Below, piece after piece: positions 40,235 to 52,339 of a stretch of 64,000 bases of DNA. The position numbers and the translations under genes were made by a program. Positions within the stretch are counted from its first letter, which is position 1, and each line of letters begins with the position of its first letter. The stretch comes from Ananas comosus (Eukaryota > Streptophyta > Magnoliopsida > Poales > Bromeliaceae): contig NC_033621.1 of assembly GCF_001540865.1 (NCBI RefSeq), positions 1,142,466 through 1,206,465 of the forward strand, written 5' to 3'. The notes under the pieces are model-generated. The model was given only the letters and a program-made list of their open reading frames with translations. It made no database searches and was not told the DNA's origin.

Positions 40235-43200
40235 CTATAAGTGGGACTTCTCAACAATGGAAACGACTGCTGTCACATCGTCCAACTTGCCTCCGGTAAA
40301 GCTGAGGTATCCGGCGGCAAGCGCGGCGTCAGCAAACGGGCTTCTGGCAAAAGATGATCTCCCCACTTCTTGTGCCCTCAATGTCAGGAACTCCGCAATT
40401 TCCTGCATTTTGTTACGAAAAGCATAGGAGGCTCAACAAGCAAGAAAGATATCTCTTTATTGTTAGTTAAGTTGCTGGCTCCCATCTTTTTTGTTTTTTT
40501 TCGCCATCCTCGACGGATTCAATCGCTAAAATTTGAATTCTTCAAAAGAAAAAGGGAAAGAAACTGGAACTGCAATTGTAACCAAACAAGGTCTAGGGTT
40601 CAAATCTTAACCGTTGTTTTGAGGCCCGCTTGTAATGACTTGGAGACGATCGCAGTTATCTCTTGTTCGTATAGGTTATCGAAGAGGCCATCTGTTGCTG
40701 CTATGACCACATCCCCTTCATCTAGATCGATATTGTAAGTCTGGAGGATAAAGTGCAGAACTGAAAATCAGCCAAATATTTAACTGAACTTGAAAACTTC
40801 TTCATGGCGAACATTTTAACTAGAGAGACTGATCTGTAATCTTTTCATTGTGTAGTGTCTTATCTTTCACATAGGTTCCTTCCTCCATCAAATTACAGAG
40901 AAATATCCATGTAAGCACCATCTGTTTGGCATTTCAGTCACTTCTTACCAATTTAACCGAGGAAACTATGAATAGAGTAATATTACCCAATTTAACAAAC
41001 AAAACTATTGAAAAGAGCAAAATTTGCAATAGGAAGTCAAAACTAGAAACCAATTGTAACGACCGGAAAACAGGGACCAAATTGAAGCGTTTTAAACAGT
41101 TTGAGGATCTCTGATTCTTGTTAACATTAAAGAATGATGAATATGGATAGGATGAATCCATGTGTACCTGTATGAACTTGGAGGGATCATCACCCCTCTC
41201 AATCTGCAAGGGGAAGTTGAACCCATAAAGCATCGGAGTAGATCTTTTAAATACTGCACCATTTCTTATCACGAGGAATCCAGAGTCCCCTATATTAGCT
41301 ACATGAAGAACCTGCATGAAATTTGAGTTGAAGATACCTCACGATCAGAACGTAGCAGACAAAGAAAAAAGAGCAAGCAAGCCTCAACTGACATGATACT
41401 GAAGCAGAATGATTACAGACCTGGCCATCAAAATGAGCAACTAGAACAGTTGATGAACCAGGCGACTTTGCTTCAACTGCAGCCTGGGTCAGAATTTGAT
41501 CAGGTTTAGTTCCTGGAACTCCTTCATACTTGGAGACATATCTCTCACAGTTCTCCATTAGTTCTCTAGCATACAATCCTGCGTTGACTCCTGAGAAGAT
41601 ATATTGTTGCAACATTTAGAAATATGACCATAATTGTTTGGAACTATGACCAAAGTTGTCTAGTAAGTACACAGCTAAACGTGCAATTCCAATGATGTTC
41701 TCGAAATTTACACGAACAACAACAATAATTTCAAATTCCATGGCTATACTGTAAAATCTGTCATTGTTCATTGTGCTTCTGTCGTGAGGTCTCCAAACAA
41801 AAATTGCACCAACCTTGTTTTACTATTGACTTCAAACTTTTTCATCCTGAAGCCCACATTACAGTAGTTCGACTGAGATCCAGAATAGTATTATTTATTA
41901 CCATCTGACAACCTGTCCAGTCTACAGCACATGTAGTATGTAATTATTAACCTGCCTTGCTCTATGTTGGACTCTCAACTATATATCAATATTCAATAGC
42001 AGCGCTTTCATTTGTCCTTCTTTAATAACGGGGCATAGTACATTTCAAACAAACAGTCTATAAAACAAATAATCAGATCTGTGACCAAGTCAGCAGGGAA
42101 TCAGCTATTAAGTGAGGGTAACCTCTGATTCTCTATGTTTTCAGTCTCTTGCTGAAGCATATTTCTGCCCCAGAAAGCTAAATAACAGCAAAACAGAGTT
42201 TGCTCACTTACAGAGGATCAACACTGAACCATATTTCAGACCAGAACCATTAGATGATTATAGCACTTTTCAAGCGCTTGACACTGAACGGCAAAGTAAG
42301 TAAGCACAAGGAGAAGCTGTGTCATATTATGGAGCTTAAGAGAAGTTGGTAGATGAACTTTTTAGATGATTCTTAGGAAAATTACCTTCAAGTGACCACT
42401 GACCAACTCCATCCGCTACACCTAACCAGCTTTTACATGCCACAAAGTAGGCATCTTCCCCACCAGTCAATGCCTGAAATTACTATGCTATATTACTCAC
42501 GAAAAATATCAACACCATGAACAAAGCACTCATAATCGTACCTTCGTAGTCAGAATATTATATTACCTTTGAAGGATGAGGTAACATTGCAGCACCTGAA
42601 GCCAAAGAAAGAGTTGGTACTGATACCGAAGTTGTCCTGGAATATATATTGTGCATTCAAAGGAAGAAATCAGATCTTGATCTAAGCTAGTCATTGACAC
42701 TATAACCAAAGATGTGCTTGCCACACGTCAATTTTCATCTAATGATAAAATGCCAAAAATTTCAAGGAAAGAAATTGGATGGTAATTGAAGTACAGTCAA
42801 ACGGTTCAGCAAATGTCTCATGCAACAGACCGGCAACATTGTAAGCTACTATAATTGCATTTTTTTTTTTTTAAAAAGAAATTTAAAGAAGTTAAAAGTT
42901 AAACTAATAGAACAAAAGTACCTGTCAGGGCTCACAACCTCAGTATTGCTGTAGATCTGATCCTTCTCTTCTCTAAGTTGTTCCTAGTAAATGACCAGAA
43001 AGATAACCGGATATCAATAGACAAATACTTGAATCCAAAGGGAAAAAAAAAACATAAAACCCAAAAACTGAAACCAGTCTTCAATCTAAGAAAGTTTTTT
43101 ATGTTCAATTATGGGCTTATAATAATGGCCTTCAAACTAGGGAACTATGTAAGCAGCAAACTACCTTCAAGGAGACCTGCAATTAGCTACTATGATCTGT

Positions 43201-44992
43201 TTACAAAAGGTTATCTTGAATATCGAAGTGACACTGCCACTTGCTAGTGCTTTTGAAGACCTTGAAGAGCAAATACAGCTTTGTCGAGTTTACACTCGAA
43301 GTTCTTTCGAGAAAATAATTAAACTAAAGCCGCCCATTTTCTCATCGAATCATCTCAACAGTCAGCAAGATATACTTCCCTAAGCAGCACAACTTAATAG
43401 AAGTCTCTGCTCACAGCTCAAAACTGAAGAGGAAGTTGATTAAAAAAAAACTTCACTACTACATTCTATGGTATAATCCGTTCTTAGCTGTCGCTGTTCT
43501 GCATGCCTTTTTGCTCAAAGTGTTCTTGCTATAGCATGATATATATTTGCAAATTATTCTTTTCATTCATGAAATTTAACATATTTAGTAAAATAAAGGA
43601 CTGATTATTCATTCAGCAGAAGAGCAACATGCAAAACATACCATGATTGATGTCTGATCACTATTTGCTTCTCCTTGATCCTCTATTGGGAAATTACTTG
43701 ATTCCCTATCTGCATCAATATCAATATCTGATGTACTAGAGACCTCCGAAGCCTCTTTATCCACCAAAAGGCTTTCAGTTACTTCCTCTCTATCATCAGC
43801 TGAGGTTTCTTCCAACTCCTCGGCAGATTCCTGGAGATCAGAAACTTCGGGGGATTCTTCAACAAGGTGACTTTCATCAGTCAACCTATCTTGTTGCTCA
43901 ATAGGCAAACTGGAACTTACTGCTTTTTCCTGCTGAGTTCCATCCGAAGAGTTCAACTTTAATTCCTGATCGCTAACAGTTGATTCGTCAACTGAGGCTT
44001 CTATCATCTCAGGGCCACATTCTTGGACAACACCACTATATGGTGATAAGGATTTTCCAGCAACGAGACTTCCGTTAGTCGAGTTAACTTCCTGTTCGAT
44101 ATCGGCATCAGTGCTCTTCACTTCCAGTGAAGTTTCCGTACAAGTCAACGCTAAATCTGAGTCTTTCTCCGACCCCACAATCTCACTCGCTTCCGCAGAA
44201 ACCTCACTCACCTCTCGGTCGCCGTCTGGAGACTCCACCAATTTGGTTTCAAGTGGAGTTTCTCTACTCTCCGCAGGCATACTATTTGGTTCTTCTACTT
44301 CCTCTACAAACAAGTCAGAACTATTTGCTTCAGTAATCATCTCCAACTCACCCTCTGAATCCCCAATCTCCATCTCCAATCCATTAACGGTGCGTGCATC
44401 ACGAGCTTCCTTTTCAAGCAGCTCATTCGAATCACCTGATTCGCTACTTCCCCTGTTACCATCATCATCAGCATCCATGACTACCGATCCTTCCGACTCA
44501 AGGGTGGGTCTCCTCGCCATCTCAGAGGCCGCCTCCTGGAAATCCACTTCCGAGGACTCTCTCACCTCCGATTCACCCAAACCCTTCTCCGAATCCGATT
44601 TCTCCGCGGCATCGCAGAACCGGAAGATGACGCTCCCGTCCAAGCACTCTGTCGAAGCCGCCGCAAAGAAGAGGAAGACGAAGAGGACGAGGAGGAAGAA
44701 GAGCGAGACCGCGTTAGATGACAACGACGACGATATCCGATCCATTGACGATAAATTCGAATCCAAATTGGGAAAAGAAAAGGGATAGGGTTTCCGGAGT
44801 ACCGATTGTGGAGCAGAGCTCGAGGTCGGGTCGCCCAGCGACCCTCGGCCGGAGCGGCGGCGGGGAAGACGGTGGCTGGGATACGGTGCGTCGGAGGTGG
44901 AGCGACGGCGCCGATGGCTGCGGAGGGGAGAGCTTGTAGGAGACGGGGGAGAACCGGAGGTCGAGGAGCCCGGGGAAGGGGAACTCCGCCAT
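40235..44992 (-). CDS. PP2C-family protein phosphatase with acidic N-terminal region (675 aa)
   Basis: A metal-dependent Ser/Thr phosphatase of the PTC7/SpoIIE-like branch, resembling remembered plant BIPP2C1-type proteins. Exons, 5' to 3': 44992-44803, 44648-43642, 42983-42922, 42636-42567, 42473-42386, 41590-41421, 41311-41168, 40740-40612, 40402-40235. All nine join in frame with GT-AG introns. Catalytic-domain motifs: GGEDAYF (447-453), GVADGVGQW (near 461), [11 protein letters not shown] (near 537), AATDGLFDN (near 592), and [10 protein letters not shown] with GKLDDVT near the C-terminus; the Asp residues are the expected metal ligands. Residues 1-60 are Ser/Pro/Arg-rich with few acids, like a plastid transit peptide. 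Residues about 65-400, mostly exon 2, are rich in Glu, Ser and Asp and have no recognised domain. Upstream in-frame Met codons leave the start slightly uncertain. Confidence 0.9.
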
Positions 44993-45029
44993 TAACGGGG
45001 GCGGAGGAGCTGGAGAGCCAGGGTTTTTC

Positions 45030-45064
45030 CTACGCATACGAGAGAGAGAGAGAGAGAGAGAGAG
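45030..45064 (-). repeat. (GA)n microsatellite in the PP2C leader region
   Basis: Uninterrupted GA dinucleotides on the plus strand read as a CT-rich leader on the PP2C strand, about 40-70 bases upstream of its start codon. Confidence 0.8.
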
Positions 45065-45139
45065 AGGAGTATACGAAGAGGAGAAGCACGGGCGAAGACG
45101 AAGAAGAAGAAGAGGAGGGAGATAACGATAAGATGGTGA

Positions 45140-45184
45140 CACGTGCGACGATCACGATGATGCGGTGCTCAACGGTACCACGTG
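45140..45184 (-). promoter_or_regulatory. Two G-boxes upstream of the PP2C gene
   Basis: CACGTG palindromes at 45140-45145 (ACACGTGC) and 45179-45184 (CCACGTGT) lie about 150-190 bp upstream of the proposed start codon. They could mediate ABA, light or stress control; no experimental support is available here. Confidence 0.6.
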
Positions 45185-45245
45185 TACGTTTGTCCATCGT
45201 CAGATCCGGATTTATTCATTGGTCGGTACAATTTGTACAGGAACC

Positions 45246-45490
45246 CCTCAACTATATCCTATTTTGAACTCCACCCTCAACTTTATAACTTTTTCGCTCC
45301 ATAATAAAAGATTTTAACTAACTAAATTCAACAAAAATACTAATTTAAATTTAAAGAATCAAAAGCTTCAAAAGCGTTAATTACAAAATACAAAATTTTA
45401 AAATTTTATTTTAAAAATGATCGTCATTTGACCCATTACAGTGAGATAGGAACACAAAAGTACGACCTATAATTGAGGAGGTTTTGGTAG
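45246..45490. mobile_element. Probable MITE
   Basis: The left end has AACCCCTCAACTATA and the right end its inverted form (TATAATTGAGGAGGTT). A related segment begins at about 46914 (GAACCCCTCAACTATGC, then ACACCCTC). The interior is AT-rich and noncoding. No duplication could be defined. Confidence 0.5.
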
Positions 45491-46019
45491 TATACTGGAT
45501 CTATTCACCGAATTAATGGGGTACCCATGTGCCTGATTACTTAAATCTCCGCAAAAAATATATAACTATAATTTTTAGCATTTTACATTTAAATATTATT
45601 TAACTGCGATATATCCTAAACACTTATCCATAAGTGTTTTTTTATTTACAATTAATTCTATAGTTTGGAAAAACGCCCGATTCCTCAAAGAGTCACGCAA
45701 AAGATTTCTCCAAAGAATAAAATAATCACATAAATCATAAAATCAAAAAGCAATTTTTTGGATCAAAGTTAGTGTGAAAAGAGAATATATTTTAGGATGT
45801 ATAGGATCTCTTCTAGAAGATCCGAGATGCTACCGTTATTCAGAAATCGATTCTTTTTGTATCCTATTTTTATCTGCTCTATTCTAACCGAATTAGATTT
45901 TTTTTATAAACTTATCTTATTTTTCTTGGGTTAATTACTATTCTACTTAGCCTACTATTATACTATTCTACTTAGCCTCTGCTCTAATCTTAACTCATCA
46001 GATTGATATAATTATTTAA

Positions 46020-46430
46020 TTAATTAGGCTTGGATCACGTGATAATTCATAGTTTATACTTTTAAAAAATATATTGTTCATTGAAAGATGCGTCTGTATA
46101 TTTTAAACCAAGAATTTGTCGCACAGACTTTAAAATCCACACAAAGCAGTGAATATGATGTGATTACTTCCAAATTATACGGCAAATTATTGTCTATTAT
46201 TTAACAATTAAGCTTGGATCACGTGATAATTCATAGTCTATACTTTTATTAAAAGGTATACTGTTCATTGAAAAATGCGTTTGTATATTTTAAACTATGG
46301 AAAATAAATTATTGTCTATTATTTAACAATTAAGCTTGGATCACGTGATAAATCATAGTTTATACTTTTAGAAAATATATACTGTTAATTTAAAGCGGTG
46401 TTTGTATATTTTAATCTATGGAAATTGAAC
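46020..46430. repeat. Three direct copies of a ~100-bp CACGTG-containing unit
   Basis: The phrase GCTTGGATCACGTGATAA recurs at about 46028, 46212 and 46334. Each copy continues into TCATAGT.TATACTTTTA and GTTTGTATATTTTAA-like text. Spacings are 184 and 122 bp. The three G-box palindromes are most simply explained by duplication. Confidence 0.8.
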
Positions 46431-47282
46431 AAAGGTCCTTATTCTCGAAAATTAAAAAGCTGTAGTAAAAATATCGTTTGATTACTGGATGAGTGGACTC
46501 AGTAGACTCGGTCCCGTGTTGCTTTTATGTTAATTTACACAGAGGACGATTTATCCTAATTATTTCCTAAAATAACATCTTAATCTATGGAAAAATACTG
46601 AAATTATATTTTAAAAATGTCCTTTTCCAATCAATTTTTTTTATTATAGGTAGTACTTAGCGTGTTATATATAACTCCGGTTCAACTCACCCGAGTCTTG
46701 GGCCGGTTTGAGCAATTTGTAAATTGCACCCTCTTTTTTTTTCGTATATTTAGAAACCATAAATTATTTATATAAAATTAATTTTAAAAAATTAAATTAT
46801 TTTTATAATTATAATATTTTTTAAATAAAAAAAAAACCATGCAATTGGAGCCTTTCCAAAATCCCTACTCTTTTAAATATGGAGCAAATATGGCGGGGTG
46901 ACAATGTATGAGAACCCCTCAACTATGCTTTATTTGGAATTTACACCCTCATTTCTTGTATAATAAATTAGTTAAGGAATCGTGCTTCTTTGTAGATCTT
47001 TATTTTTAAATGTTAAATTCAAATTAATTTTTAGAATTGCTATAACTTATTCTTTATTAGATTCAAATTATAAAAATATATTAACTATCTTTGTTATTAT
47101 TAGAAGTATTCAGTTTTATTAATTTTAGGAAAGCATTTTAGGTTTTTGGAAAAAAGGTTTATAGTATTATTAATACATTAATAATTATATAACTTATTTA
47201 ATTCTATGTACAAATTGAGTAAAAATTTGTATATTAATAATTTAAGATTATATATTATTTGTCGTCGAGTTCGCACAACTTT

Positions 47283-47385
47283 TTTTTTTTTTTTTGAGGA
47301 AAAGGTAGCATGCTACCCGCTTCATTCAATGGATAAATGAACTTAGCTACATGTGTGAGGCAACTCAGGCCTCGAAATGGGCGGG
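47283..47385 (-). mobile_element. LINE-like 3' tail fragment
   Basis: This is the second copy of the element seen at 25865-25970. In minus orientation it reads CGAGGCCTGAGTTGCC, then AATGAAGCGGGTAGCATGCT, then an A-rich tail. Confidence 0.6.
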
Positions 47386-48593
47386 AAAAAAAAATTAAAA
47401 AAAAACAGTTGGTAGATAGAGGAGGAGCATGCGGCCATGGGCCGCTCGACGGAGGAGCAGGATGCACCGCGGGACTCGTGGATGCAGGAAGCGTCGAGCA
47501 TGGATACGATGTGGAGCCCCGTGAGTGCCATGGGGCTTGGACTTACGGTTGCGACGCCAGATAACGATGATCATCACCTCCTCATAAGGTATGATAGAGA
47601 TATAGAGAGAGATACATAGTAAGATATGAAAGAGAGTACAAAAAAGAGAAACATATTGTCCATAGAGAGGGAGAAAAAGAGATTGATGAGAATCTTCAAT
47701 CTTGTAAGATATAAAAATGATCTAATAAGATATCTGTGTGTTAGAGAGAGAGAGAGAGAGAGAGGGGAGACAAAATATAGATAATAATTGAGAAGAGAGA
47801 GAAGAGATATAGGACAGAGAGAGGAGTGTAGGAGAATAAAAGAGGGGCTGTCACGTGGAATTAGAAAATTCTTAATTCATTTACTTGTTTATATGCTTCA
47901 TGTAGGCAATAATCAAGTGACACTTAAAAGAGACCATAATGTCGAACTCGCAAGTTTTCAAAACAAAATGTGAATGCAAGTTCAGAAACTCGTGATGCTA
48001 TTTTTCCTTAAAAATTGAAAGTAATACAATTGATATACACCAAAGTAGAGTGTATATCTTACACTCTAAAAATTATCCGATCTTTACTTATCACATAAAA
48101 GAAAAAAAAGTAACTAAAAGTTATTTAAAATCTTGTGAATCCTAGGATAAAGAGGGTAAGATCTACATGTTTTTGTGAATCCTTGTGTCTGTTCTTATGC
48201 TTTGGCATTACACGTTCACTATTTTTATGTTTCCATAGTTTCTGTTAAATATGGTATAAAAGTCTAATAATAAAGTGTGAGAAAATCAACTAGAGCTTTT
48301 ACTCCTATCATTCTCAATTGATAGAGATGGCAATTCTATTCCACTGTATCTACATACTGAAGGCATCAGGCATATACTTCTGGATTTAATAGCAACTGCT
48401 AAATTCACTTTTCTCGAGCAAATTTTACATGTACAAAGCTAGCTGAGAAAAATAAATAAATAACATCTGTATATATTGTGGTTATTGCCCATATAACTAT
48501 GTTCCCTATGTGGGTGCTTATTCATCTTACTAGTATATTTTGTAATATTATGATAAGATGCTCGTGTGATGGCTATAATTCCGCTATCTCTTT
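47386..48593. other. Intergenic DNA between the PP2C and ACX2 genes
   Basis: A GC-richer patch (about 47400-47580) follows the LINE-like tail and may be LINE remnant. GA-rich simple sequence lies at about 47620-47830. From about 48300 the sequence should include the ACX2 3' UTR. No further gene is supported. Confidence 0.45.
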
Positions 48594-51500
48594 CTAGAAT
48601 CCGATGTATTGTGTATACTGTGAGTATGCCTCCGACTGCATGCCGATCGGAGCGCGAGTGACGAGATCCGGGAGATCGAACGCGTCGACTAGCTCTCTCG
48701 CGAAACCCCTCACTTGGAAACTCAGATACTCTGTTAACTTATGAATAGCCTGGAAGAGAAATTACGGTACAAAAGTTAAGGGCCATCTTGTATGAACCTG
48801 AAACAGAGCTTAAAAATTGTATCATGCTAATGGAACATACCTTGGCCTTATTAGGAGCCACATAGTCCACGTTCCGATATGTTCCGATGTCTTTCCAGAT
48901 TCGATCCAGGGCATAAAGGTCGCAGAGTAGCTTCAAGACGCCGCGCGTGTTCTCGTCAGGGCATCTGCAACAATATTAGAAATCGTCTGTTACGGCTAAA
49001 CCCGGAACAGAGATATTTATGGAGACAAAATAAAGAGGCAGATATATGTTGTTCGACTACTTGTCTACATCTGCAGAGCAGTGGAGTCGGAAACTTTTGC
49101 TATGAAGATCAAGTGTAGAATTCAAAAAGAGATACTGATCTTAAAACATCGGAATCCGACGAACTCTTAGAAATGGCGATCAAAAGGAAAACCTTTATAT
49201 CTAATATGTCGATTCAGTTTATGTGCCCGGGTCCAAGAATTCAAAAGAGAACAAAACATCAACTAATTATAGCCAACCAAAACATCAATTATTTTTAGCC
49301 TCATACCACAAAAAATAGATGCCAAATCTCAAAATAACACCAACAAAATTCTTAGACCTGGAAATTTCTCAAGCACAGTGCACCCATAAGAAACCGAGTC
49401 CTAAGCTAGAGAGAGCAGGGAATATACTCCAATACACAAATGCAAGGGAACGACAAATAATCCAAATTTTCAAAAGCGCACCTCTGTACTGCATCTATGA
49501 ACTTTGCGAGGATGACCGATTCAATGTGCGACTCAGCAAGTGTCAGGAGGTGATTTAAGCATCTGTTCCAGGCACCAAAGCCTCCGAGTGTCTTCGTGTG
49601 CTTGCGAATCCGTACCGCGACACTTTGAAGCAACCGAGATGTTCGATACTGAATAATATAGGATTGTAAAAATCACTGATACAGGAAGAAATTTACATTC
49701 ACTAGTTGTGCTAGAAAGTAAACAGACAGTGATTGAGAGCTCACCCTGAAAGCATCCAGTTGGAAGTTAGGATCGCGCAAATGGTCTGTTCCTTCCCATC
49801 GAGTGGTCACCGGATTCGGCTGGGATAAGTATGAGGCCATTGACTCTCTCAAGTAGTTCCAGGTGACTGTGAGAGTGCCTCCCTTGAACTTTTCCTTGTA
49901 TTGCTTCAAGAGATCCGCTGCAACCTATGCAGTAAAGAAAAATTGAGAGGTAATTCTAGTTCAGTCCCACATGAATTACAATTCAAGGATGGCTTATCAC
50001 AAAGAAAAGCGAAACTCTGCAGATATAACTTTCAATCGAGATCAAATTTCAGGGACTTGACAAGTAATTTGAAGCTTAAAAAAACATTAATAGTTAAGAG
50101 AGCATAATTTCATCAACGGAACGGTGGATGCCACTGGTGATACCTGTTGCAAAAGAACTGTATTATCCCCTTCGAATGTCTGAAATATATCATGGTCATT
50201 TCTCAAAATACCGAACCGGTTCACCGCAGCATATCCATGTCCACCGCAAGCTTCTCTGCATACACTAAGAGACTTCGCCGTATACGAAGTCACATAAGCC
50301 TTCAGACCAGCTGAGAGCGCGTGTACATCGGCAACAACATCATCGTCATGCGATTTCTTCATCTCCGAATACTTGTCCACCAAATAAAGCGTCGTGAAAT
50401 GAAAGGCGTAAGTTGAAGCCAGCATAGGCATGAGCTTATGCTGATGAGATTGGTAGTCCAATATGCTGACTTCTGGCTCCTTCGGAGGCCCGAATTGGTG
50501 GCGGAGTAGAGAGTATCTGGTGGCTATAGTAACTGCTACTTTGAGAACACTAACAGACGTATACGCTATCCCAACTCTCCCTCCGACAAGTTCTCCTAGC
50601 GTAGCTGCGAACCTCTTGTTGACGGTGGGGAGAGGGCTCGTGTATTTCCCATCCTTTGACAGATCTCCGAACCTGTTGAGGAGATTGTCGCGAGGAATCC
50701 GCACAGAACGGAAACGTAATGCTCCGTTATCTACCCCATTCAGGCCGATTTTGTGGCCACAGTCGTGTATTTCGATGCCGGGAAGAACAGCGTGTGTTTT
50801 AAGGTCTCTTATGGGGACAATGAATGCATGCACACCCATATCAGCAGAACCACCTGCCTCCTCTTGAAGTGGTAAAATGAGTTTTGCAAAAACGGTCGCA
50901 AATTTTCCGTGAACTGCTGCGTTGCCGATCCACCACTTGATTGCTCCGTCATTTGGGGTGTCGATTATGAACTCGTCGGTGAGCGGATCGAAGGTAGCAG
51001 TTGTTTGAAGGCCTTGAACATTCGAACCTACAGGTATTCAATAGTCATGATGATGTTTAAATATCTATGCGCATTAATAGTGTTGAGGGTACACAAGAAT
51101 TTGATCAACAATCTTATTTCTAATCGATTATACGCAAGGAGGAGCTCACCGTGGTGGAGTTCGGTCATCGCGAAACAACCAGGGTAGTCGAGATTGTCGA
51201 TTCCGTCAAAGTACTTCTCCCTGTGCTTTTCTGTTCCTAAGTTGATCACTGTGCCTCCCCAGAGGCTGCAAAATAATCACACAAAAGTTAACTAGTGCTA
51301 GAAACTTAGATGCAAAGTACAAGAATTCCACAAGCACCATCTTCATATGGCCTGATTGATCATGGCACTATCTATCTAAGCTCACAATTTAGTCAAATTT
51401 AGTGCGTGAAATAGTGACTAGTTTTAATGAATCTCTGTAAAGCATAAAATCAACTGTTAATACAGATACATTAAATTCAGCCACTATTCGCTCCCTAGAT

Positions 51501-52194
51501 CCTTCACTTCATCTCTGGAGATCAATGGGTTGACATAGGAGACCGGTTCCATACAACAAGTTCCTCCTTCCCCAACCGGCAAACCCTAAGATCAAACGAA
51601 ACCGGAGGAGCACCACCAATTCTCCTACTACCTCAGGAAATCAAACGCATCTGATTCGAAACCCTAATCAAACAACAACAGAAGGAAAAAAAAAAGGCGA
51701 TGGAGAGCGAGATCGAGATGGAGAGAGGCGATCCGATTCGAGGCTCACCTGTACTGGACCCCGAGCTTGACCCCGAGCGAGATGTCGACCCCGCCCGCGG
51801 CCTCGAGGACGGCGAAGTACGCGGAGGGGTCGTCGTCCATGAGGCTGAGGGGCCGGATCCCGGCCTCGCGGACCAGCGCCGAGAGCTGGCGCATGCATAT
51901 CTCGCGGTGCTCGGCGGTGGCGACCTCCACGGGTGTCGCCAGCTCCGGCCGCGACGCGAAGAACTCGAACACCCTCATCTGGATCCCGCGGTGCCGCCCC
52001 CGCATGTACTCCGTTAGCTCCGCCACGCTCACCGCCGATGGCCTCCTCCGTCGAGCGGCGGCGCCTCCTCCTCCGCCGCCGCAGGGGACGAGGGCGAGGG
52101 ATCCACCGTAGGAGGAGGAGGAGGAGGGGTCGAGGTGGAGTGAGAGGAGGCGGAGGCGGCGTAGAGGGGCTTCTCCTTCTCCTTCTTTCGCCAT
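48594..52194 (-). CDS. ACX2: Peroxisomal acyl-CoA oxidase 2 (long-chain), complete (690 aa)
   Basis: A FAD enzyme that oxidises long-chain acyl-CoA to trans-2-enoyl-CoA with release of H2O2, the first step of peroxisomal beta-oxidation. Exons, 5' to 3': 52194-51749, 51265-51150, 51027-50144, 49924-49745, 49648-49482, 48964-48841, 48749-48594, all with GT-AG introns in frame. An N-terminal PTS2 signal RLRLLSLHL (R-L-x5-H-L) lies at residues 13-21. Family motifs include [56 protein letters not shown] and [17 protein letters not shown]. The expected catalytic Glu is about residue 473 in FQTFEGDNT. Arabidopsis ACX2, from memory, is 692 aa with the same PTS2 layout, so the ACX2 assignment is favoured over other ACX classes. 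The first exon is GC-rich with Gly- and Arg-runs after the signal. Confidence 0.95.
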
Positions 52195-52260
52195 TAGAGA
52201 GGGTTTCGAGGTGCGTAGAAGCGTGGGAGAAGATGATCGATCGAGGAGGAAGCCGTAGCG

Positions 52261-52300
52261 CTCGGGGAATTTGTATACCACGGCACACGAGAGTTGGGTG
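52261..52300 (-). promoter_or_regulatory. ACX2 core promoter candidate
   Basis: On the minus strand GGTATACAAATTCC (about 52268-52281) lies roughly 75-85 bp upstream of the ACX2 start codon and could serve as a TATA-like element. Support is positional only. Confidence 0.35.
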
Positions 52301-52339
52301 GAGGGAATGGTGACGTGGCAACAGATAAGTGGATGTGAC

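Noticed and set aside
44111..44788. Plus-strand 225-codon frame opposite the PP2C exon 2
   Set aside because: It is antisense to the Ser/Glu-rich exon and reads as low-complexity Ser/Thr text; the minus frame joins correctly with eight other exons.
44649..44802. A reading of PP2C in which the second frame starts at [11 protein letters not shown] with a hydrophobic segment
   Set aside because: This stretch lies inside a 154-bp intron with good donor (GTACTC) and acceptor (CGACAG). Splicing restores the phase and joins CSTI to ECLDGSVIF; the apparent membrane segment is the intron's pyrimidine tract.
47337..47619. Short GC-richer frames after the LINE-like tail
   Set aside because: All are under 80 codons, on both strands, adjacent to a repeat, with no recognisable domain or splice partner.
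51668..52313. Long Arg/Pro-rich frames overlapping the ACX2 first exon
   Set aside because: They are other-frame readings of a GC-rich coding exon whose correct frame matches ACX2 with a PTS2 signal.
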